NCBI GenBank assembly: GCA_963794415.1
Contig: CAWCDI010000002.1
Coordinates: forward strand, 62,001 to 126,000
Direction of reading: 5' to 3'
Origin: CAVPTL01 sp963794415
Lineage (GTDB): Bacteria > Actinomycetota > Thermoleophilia > Gaiellales > JAICJC01
Length of the DNA: 64,000 bases
Each line of letters begins with the position of its first letter. Position 1 is the stretch's first letter. Below the pieces are notes generated by a model. That model saw nothing but the letters and a program-made list of their open reading frames with translations, was not told where the DNA came from and did not search any database. The position numbers and the translations under genes are program-made. Positions 63,760 to 64,000 of this stretch are shown in pieces.

Positions 63760-64000
63760 CGGCGCGAAGCGCTGCAGGAGCAGCGCCGCCACCAGCAGCA
63801 CCACGCCGGTGAAGATGAACGAGACGGCGCGGGCCATCGCGGTGAGGAACGCCAGGTCGTAGAGGAAGAGCTTGCCGAGGGCGACGAAGAGCAGCGCGAT
63901 CGCCGCCGCCCGAAGCGGCCGGTTGCCGCCGCGAAGCGACGCGACCACCAGGCCCAGGCCGACCAGCACCCAGCTGATGGAGACCAGCACCTGGCCCTGC
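63709..64000 (-). CDS. C-terminal part of a multi-spanning membrane protein, DUF2339-like (5' end outside window)
   Basis: The frame is open to the window edge, and 97 residues are visible. Three hydrophobic segments (ISWVLVGLGLVVASL, LRAAAIALLFVALGKLFLYDLAFL, AVSFIFTGVVLLVAALLL) with NRPLRAAAI and RAVSF between them resemble the C-terminus of DUF2339 proteins, large membrane proteins with 20 or more helices and no known function. GTG at 63990 is unlikely to be the start because the preceding codons continue the pattern. Its stop lies within the metallophosphoesterase gene. Confidence 0.55.
   Translation of the reverse strand, partial: QGQVLVSISWVLVGLGLVVASLRGGNRPLRAAAIALLFVALGKLFLYDLAFLTAMARAVSFIFTGVVLLVAALLLQRFAPLRGENLGGRGPSHSGA

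Overview
The window is high-GC DNA (roughly two thirds G+C) with dense genes, frequent GTG/TTG starts and 1-8 nt stop/start overlaps. Gene content (PurS/PurQ/PurL split, 4Fe-4S-type PurF, N-methylglutamate pathway, Eis-like acetyltransferase, PucR and MarR regulators) suggests an Actinomycetota-like organism, perhaps of the Thermoleophilia. That placement is inference: no rRNA or tRNA gene is present. No transposase, integrase or CRISPR array was seen.

Layout. (1) 0-4.4 kb: end of a zinc-ribbon membrane protein, an acyl-CoA-dehydrogenase-fold protein, a GAF/PucR regulator and a GntR repressor. (2) 4.4-16.2 kb: a complete N-methylglutamate pathway for methylamine (gmaS, mgsABC, mgdBCDA), then fhs and fchA, which turn the released one-carbon unit into 10-formyl-THF or formate. 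(3) 16.2-28.4 kb: a nearly complete IMP/AMP purine set (purD, E, B, C, S, Q, L, F, M, N, H) without purK. PurN and PurH use 10-formyl-THF, so regions 2 and 3 form one C1-to-purine block. (4) 28.4-39.1 kb: accessory genes: HAD hydrolase, GT4 glycosyltransferase, two Gfo/Idh/MocA oxidoreductases, Eis-like acetyltransferase, ABC-2 exporter, RTX-like secreted protein, zinc alcohol dehydrogenase. (5) 39.1-42.3 kb: a membrane-anchored beta-domain protein and two secreted proteins sharing a WxL-like C-terminal domain. (6) 42.4-50.7 kb (minus strand): an exopolysaccharide locus with nucleotide-sugar dehydrogenase, processive GT2 synthase, two-domain deacetylase, glmS and a GH18-fold enzyme. (7) 50.9-64 kb: MacB-like ABC transporter, metallo-beta-lactamase-fold protein, enolase-superfamily dehydratase, G1 (eqolisin-like) peptidase, large DUF11 secreted protein, cupin, MFS/MarR efflux pair, cold-shock protein, small zinc proteins and a metallophosphoesterase.

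Two features cut across the layout. First, a family of palindromes built on GGTGCCTGGCACC lies in at least eight intergenic sites, mostly at gene 3' ends, with compensating changes in the two arms and often supplying the stop codons. Second, about 20 single-base (+1) insertions break purC, purS, purQ and purL between 20.0 and 22.95 kb; more break fhs (14.95 kb) and the two polysaccharide genes at 48.4-50.5 kb. Nearly all other genes are intact. I read these as probable consensus errors, but they are systematic enough to need checking against raw reads.
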